Shown: positions 23,175 to 26,722 of the stretch, piece after piece
Position numbering within the stretch: position 1 is the stretch's first letter
How the letters are laid out: the number at the start of each line of letters is the position of its first letter
Assembly: GCA_039920305.1 (NCBI GenBank)
Contig: JBDSEA010000143.1
Span: forward strand, 1-26,722
DNA: 26,722 nucleotides
Reading direction: 5' to 3'
From: DASRAJ01 sp039920305
GTDB lineage: Bacteria; Bacteroidota; Bacteroidia; Chitinophagales; UBA10324
Made by a program: the position numbers and the translations under genes
The notes under the pieces: generated by a model
What the model was told of the DNA's origin: nothing
The model's database searches: none
The model's input: the letters and a program-made list of their open reading frames with translations, nothing else

Positions 23175-26123
23175 ATGAAACACTACTACAAGCTACTAAG
23201 TGTATTTTTTGTATTCCTATGCAATGAAATGCTGCCAGTGGTAACGGTTAAAGCGCAAGCTACGGTTACCATGGCCCTTGGGTATCGCCGCTCATTTGAT
23301 TCTGAGTGGATTGGCTACAATGCCGCCAATGTCATTCGTGACAGCATGTATCTTACAGAGCCGCATTTGCTTGCTGCCTTTCCACAGCTGCAGCCTAAAA
23401 CGATCCGATATCCTGCAGGAAATGTGAGTAACTGGTGGGACTGGAAAAAGGGATGGTTTGTAGATTCTCCTGAACTACCTCAATCTTACGCTGGTCTTGT
23501 ACAAAAAAATAATGGGCTTGATAGCCTTAAAAAAATGTGTGACTCCAGCGGGGCTGTTCCTATTTTCTGCCTGAACATGGTTTCTTCCACACTCAAGAGC
23601 CAGTTACGCATGCTCGATTCGGCCATTGCTCTGGGTCTTACAGTAAAATATGCAGAACTGGGCAATGAATTCTACCTCGCTGAAGAATCTGATTCCACTT
23701 TCATTTACAGCCTCTTCCCATCAGGAGCAGATTATGGAATTATTGCAACCAACTGGTGTGACAGCATTCATAAGTATCATCCTGAAATAAAAGTAGCCGC
23801 CCAGGGTGCATTTAACCGCAACAGCAACACCAGGCGATCGCAGTGGGATACTTCGATGTACAAAACATTGCAGCACGAAGATGTAATTTCATTTCACTCT
23901 TATTTTTCCGCGGGCCCCTATGCTGACTCCCTGGCAGCTGATACATTCACCCTTGCCGATGTTCCCCAGATGCTTTACCGCCCGTTTAAAATGTTTGACA
24001 TTCTTGCAACTAAAGACATGAATCTGGTGCCTCCGGGAAAAGAAATCTGGATCACTGAATACAACCTGCAGGATCACAATAAACCGGTGCATGGCTCCTG
24101 GGCGCATGGCTTGTTTCTCGCTACCCAAACCCTGCAATACCTGAATGATTACCGTATCACGCACCTTGCCTGCCATGCAATGAATGGCACCGCGGTCTAT
24201 GGAATGTTTTTCAATACCAGGGGAGGATTTCACTTTGGCGGGTTTGATGGGTTATTTGTTCCGCCTCCCTTTATGATCAATGATACAACTCAATACTGGG
24301 GGTTAACTGCTGCCGGAAGAGCAATGAAAACACTCGGAATTGCTATTGAGGATATGAAATATGTTTCTCCCCTCCAGTTTAAGGATGCTCCGCTTGTTAC
24401 TACTACTGATAATGGTGATACAGTAACTTTTCCCTCGATGTATGGATGGATGCTAACCAATGACACTGCTACACATGCGATCGTAATCAATCTTTCAAAC
24501 AGTGAATATGCTCTTAAGACCAGGGCAGTCTTTCCTACCGGCGGAAGCCTGGTGGAATATTATGCTGACCCTACCCTGTATGTTGATTCAGAAAGCAATA
24601 TAAGAGTGAAGAATAAAACCATTATTCCTTTCAGCTACAATTGTGAGCCATATTCAATCACCTATATGCGAAGCACCAGTATTATTCCCCCGCCGTTGCA
24701 GGTGGTGAATGTTGTCGTGAATGGCTCAACCACCATTTGCGAGAATGATAGTGTCGAGCTTGATGCCGGAACCGGTTTTCTTGATTATGAATGGTCAACA
24801 GGTGAAGTTACCCAGAAGATATGGGCTAAAGATTCCGGAATAATTACGGTGGGGGTTCGGTCAGTAAAGAACAGCTTTCAGGTACTTGATTCGGTTCATA
24901 TTACTACATTGGCTGCACCCGGGAAACCAAAAATTGATGCACCCGGAATTGAGGGGGTTTGTGAGGGTGGAACAGCAGTGCTGGAAGTTAAGAATCCTGA
25001 GCCGCTGCTTACTTATACATGGTCAAACGGAACGGGTGGGCTCGCTGATACTATTTCTTCAGCAGGTGATTATTACGTAACAGCAATCAATGCCACGGGT
25101 TGTAAATCCTCTTCTGATATTACTACCATGGCGGCGCTGGCAGCTCCGGTACCTGTAATCTCGCCCGCTAACCCCGCTCCTGAATGTTTTGATGTGGGTG
25201 TAACACTTGATGCGGGTGCGGATTATAAATCCTATACATGGAATGACGGATCTGTTGGTCAAATTGAAACATTCAACTCTTCTGGCTCCTATTCAGTGAC
25301 GGTTAAAGACAGCAATAAATGTTACGGCACTTCAGCGCTTGTGGCAGTTACAATTCATGAGCCGGCAGATCCTGTTATTACCGTTCAGGGCCCTGTCACC
25401 TTTTGCAGTGATACATTGCCTACAGCATTAACAACTGTAACCGGATATATTTATGAGTGGAGCAAGGCCGGAAACATTATTGCCGGGGCTACTGATTTCA
25501 GTTATTATCCTGATGAAAATGGAACTTATAAGGTAACAATCACCGATGCTTATGGCTGCACAAAAAAATCTGAAGGTGTTACCATCACTGTAATAAATAC
25601 ACCCAACACCAATGTAACCCTTTCAGGCCCTTCAAGTATTTGTGAAGGAGTAGAAACTACCACACTGAATGCTAAAGATTGTGCGGATTGCACATTTCAG
25701 TGGATGAAAAACGATGTGGATATAGCTGGTGCTACCTCGCAATCGTTAACTGTTACTTACGCAGGTGACTATAATTATGTTGCAATCAATTCCGGTGGCT
25801 GCTCTGCTGTTTCAGAGAAGAAAACCGTTAGTGCTACGATTTGCAGGATCATTGATTCAACTGCTACAGAAGATTTATTTTCAATTTACCCAAATCCGGC
25901 GGCGAGCTTTATTCATGTAAGGATAATTTCAAGCCATAGCGGGGAAACTCACCTGCATTTGATGAATGCGCTGGGGGAAGATTTTCTTGACTTACCTGCA
26001 GAGGTTAAAGAGGGTGAAATTTCTGAAGAAATTGCCATTGGGCATTTGCCGAATGGAATTTATTTACTTGTAAAGAAAAGTGAAAGCGAAGTAATTACAA
26101 AACCATTTATCATAAACAGGTGA
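23175..26123 (+). CDS. Secreted GH-A-like glycosidase with 5 Ig-like modules and T9SS sorting domain
   Basis: This 982-residue paralogue of the preceding gene is collinear with it. Signal peptide is about 1-27 (VTVKAQ). The TIM-barrel-like domain (about 28-505) has MALGYRR, IRYPAGNVSNWWDWKKGWF, QGAFNRNSNTRR, the canonical Asn164-Glu165 acid/base motif in AELGNEFYL, and the candidate nucleophile Glu295 in WITEYN. Five Ig-like modules follow (about 506-890): two corresponding to modules 1-2 of the longer protein, one A, one B, and the terminal module ending in CRI, directly before the type A T9SS sorting domain (902-982, FSIYPNPAASFIHV, NGIYLLVKK). The catalytic motif is intact, so this copy is the best candidate for an active enzyme. 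The closest GH family is not assignable by eye. Probable role is surface or extracellular glycan cleavage, inferred from fold and export signal. Confidence 0.88.
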   Translation: MKHYYKLLSVFFVFLCNEMLPVVTVKAQATVTMALGYRRSFDSEWIGYNAANVIRDSMYLTEPHLLAAFPQLQPKTIRYPAGNVSNWWDWKKGWFVDSPELPQSYAGLVQKNNGLDSLKKMCDSSGAVPIFCLNMVSSTLKSQLRMLDSAIALGLTVKYAELGNEFYLAEESDSTFIYSLFPSGADYGIIATNWCDSIHKYHPEIKVAAQGAFNRNSNTRRSQWDTSMYKTLQHEDVISFHSYFSAGPYADSLAADTFTLADVPQMLYRPFKMFDILATKDMNLVPPGKEIWITEYNLQDHNKPVHGSWAHGLFLATQTLQYLNDYRITHLACHAMNGTAVYGMFFNTRGGFHFGGFDGLFVPPPFMINDTTQYWGLTAAGRAMKTLGIAIEDMKYVSPLQFKDAPLVTTTDNGDTVTFPSMYGWMLTNDTATHAIVINLSNSEYALKTRAVFPTGGSLVEYYADPTLYVDSESNIRVKNKTIIPFSYNCEPYSITYMRSTSIIPPPLQVVNVVVNGSTTICENDSVELDAGTGFLDYEWSTGEVTQKIWAKDSGIITVGVRSVKNSFQVLDSVHITTLAAPGKPKIDAPGIEGVCEGGTAVLEVKNPEPLLTYTWSNGTGGLADTISSAGDYYVTAINATGCKSSSDITTMAALAAPVPVISPANPAPECFDVGVTLDAGADYKSYTWNDGSVGQIETFNSSGSYSVTVKDSNKCYGTSALVAVTIHEPADPVITVQGPVTFCSDTLPTALTTVTGYIYEWSKAGNIIAGATDFSYYPDENGTYKVTITDAYGCTKKSEGVTITVINTPNTNVTLSGPSSICEGVETTTLNAKDCADCTFQWMKNDVDIAGATSQSLTVTYAGDYNYVAINSGGCSAVSEKKTVSATICRIIDSTATEDLFSIYPNPAASFIHVRIISSHSGETHLHLMNALGEDFLDLPAEVKEGEISEEIAIGHLPNGIYLLVKKSESEVITKPFIINR

Positions 26124-26287
26124 TCAGTTACTTATTCGTAGAAGTGAAAAATGGTACAGCCTGTTTTGATTTACTTATAGCAAAAAGATGTAACATTAAT
26201 CTGAACTCTTTTTTCTCCTGCTGATCGTTACATCAACCATGCTTAGAGAAAAAAAAATTTTGGAATTAAGAAAAGAATTCGATTTTC

Positions 26288-26322
26288 GGCGATCAGTGAA
26301 TTAATTTTTCGCCTGTTTTTTT
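26288..26322 (+). terminator. Weak candidate terminator between second and third paralogues
   Basis: GGCGA (26288-26292) pairs with TCGCC (26309-26313) around a 16-nt loop, followed by G and seven T-rich bases. The short stem and its position, over 160 bp after the stop and 24 bp before the next ATG, make it uncertain; it could instead be part of the leader of the third gene. Confidence 0.3.
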
Positions 26323-26345
26323 AACATGAACTAAACACACACACC

Positions 26346-26722
26346 ATGAAACAATACGCATGCGTGATGCTTATTTTTTTTGCTTCCTTATTCCTTATCG
26401 CAAATGATGTTTCAGCCCAGTCTTATGATATGGCACTCGGATATCGCCGGGTAATGTACACTGACTGGATGGGGTTTAACGGACAAAATATGATCCGGGA
26501 TTCGATCGGATGGGATAATCCCTATTTGCTGGCTAACCTGCCGCTCCTGCATCCCAAAAATCTACGGTACCCCGGAGGCGGTCTGGCCAATTGGTGGGAC
26601 TGGCGCAAAGGGTGGTTTGTTTACCGGGCTGATCTACCTGGAGCTTACAAAGGGTTGAAACAATTAAACAATTCTCTTGAGAACTATAAAAAGGTTCTGG
26701 ATGCATGTCACGCAAATGCCAT
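26346..26722 (+). CDS. Third GH-A-like T9SS-array paralogue (3' end cut by window edge)
   Basis: The frame is open from the ATG at 26346 to the window edge, giving 125 codons. A signal peptide (about 1-24, IANDVSAQ) is followed by SYDMALGYRR, DWMGFNGQNMIRDSIGWDNP, NLRYPGGGLANWWDWRKGWF and CHANA. By hand count about 64 of 98 residues after the signal peptide match the first paralogue, clearly more than match the second, so the first and third genes are the closer pair. The catalytic glutamates, Ig-like modules and sorting domain lie beyond the window. The ATG is preceded by an AT-rich spacer of about 220 bp with no recognisable gene. Confidence 0.85.
   Translation, partial: MKQYACVMLIFFASLFLIANDVSAQSYDMALGYRRVMYTDWMGFNGQNMIRDSIGWDNPYLLANLPLLHPKNLRYPGGGLANWWDWRKGWFVYRADLPGAYKGLKQLNNSLENYKKVLDACHANA

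Noticed and set aside
26187..26234. Perfect 8-bp inverted repeat GATGTAAC / GTTACATC with a 32-nt spacer upstream of the third paralogue
   Set aside because: Not followed by a T-run, arms do not extend, and one such pair in an AT-rich spacer could arise by chance; no copy precedes the other two paralogues.
26533..26715. Minus-strand open frame at the end of the window
   Set aside because: It is antisense to the clearly conserved third paralogue and its translation has no recognisable features.

Overview
The window reads as a chromosomal segment of a Bacteroidota bacterium. The evidence is type IX secretion (T9SS) type A C-terminal sorting domains on four proteins, a TonB-dependent receptor with a Bacteroidota-style TonB box, a signal-peptide-bearing TonB C-terminal-domain protein, a split methionine synthase behind a SAM-I riboswitch, promoters resembling the Bacteroidota consensus (TTTG, about 20 nt, TAnnTTTG), and a general lack of strong Shine-Dalgarno sites. 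The genus cannot be named from sequence alone.

Layout. Positions 1-6119 are mostly minus strand: the 5' two thirds of uvrB (cut by the window edge), a YdeI/OmdA-family protein, a hemoglobin/heme-type TonB-dependent receptor with its own terminator, a one-helix membrane protein, and yicC. The last three lie head to tail, and yicC overlaps the start of the membrane-protein gene. Positions 6230-7120 form a visibly AT-rich island: a YceI-family gene plus the frameshifted, N-terminally truncated remnant of a Crp/Fnr-family regulator. A 132-bp inverted-repeat element follows. Next comes a complete regulatory unit: a promoter, a SAM-I riboswitch, a possible switching hairpin, and a stand-alone homocysteine-methyltransferase half of MetH. 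Positions 8659-11746 hold a two-gene minus-strand pair, a secreted CotH-kinase/lamin-tail protein and a TonB_C protein. Positions 11852-17604 carry aspS, an APC-family amino-acid permease, rlmN and a small T9SS-exported protein.

The most distinctive part is 17943-26722. It is a tandem array of at least three paralogous giant secreted proteins, all on the plus strand (1656 aa, 982 aa, and a third cut by the window edge). Each begins with a signal peptide and a TIM-barrel domain that looks like a clan GH-A glycoside hydrolase. The two complete ones continue into cysteine-bearing Ig-like modules and end in a T9SS sorting domain. The longer protein differs from the shorter by almost exactly three copies of a 223-residue, three-module super-repeat. 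In its predicted acid/base motif the usual Asn before the Glu is a Ser. The substrate is unknown, and no polysaccharide-utilisation SusC/SusD pair is visible beside the array.

No rRNA, tRNA, CRISPR array or intact insertion sequence was seen. All positions and domain calls come from reading the sequence by eye; no database search was run.
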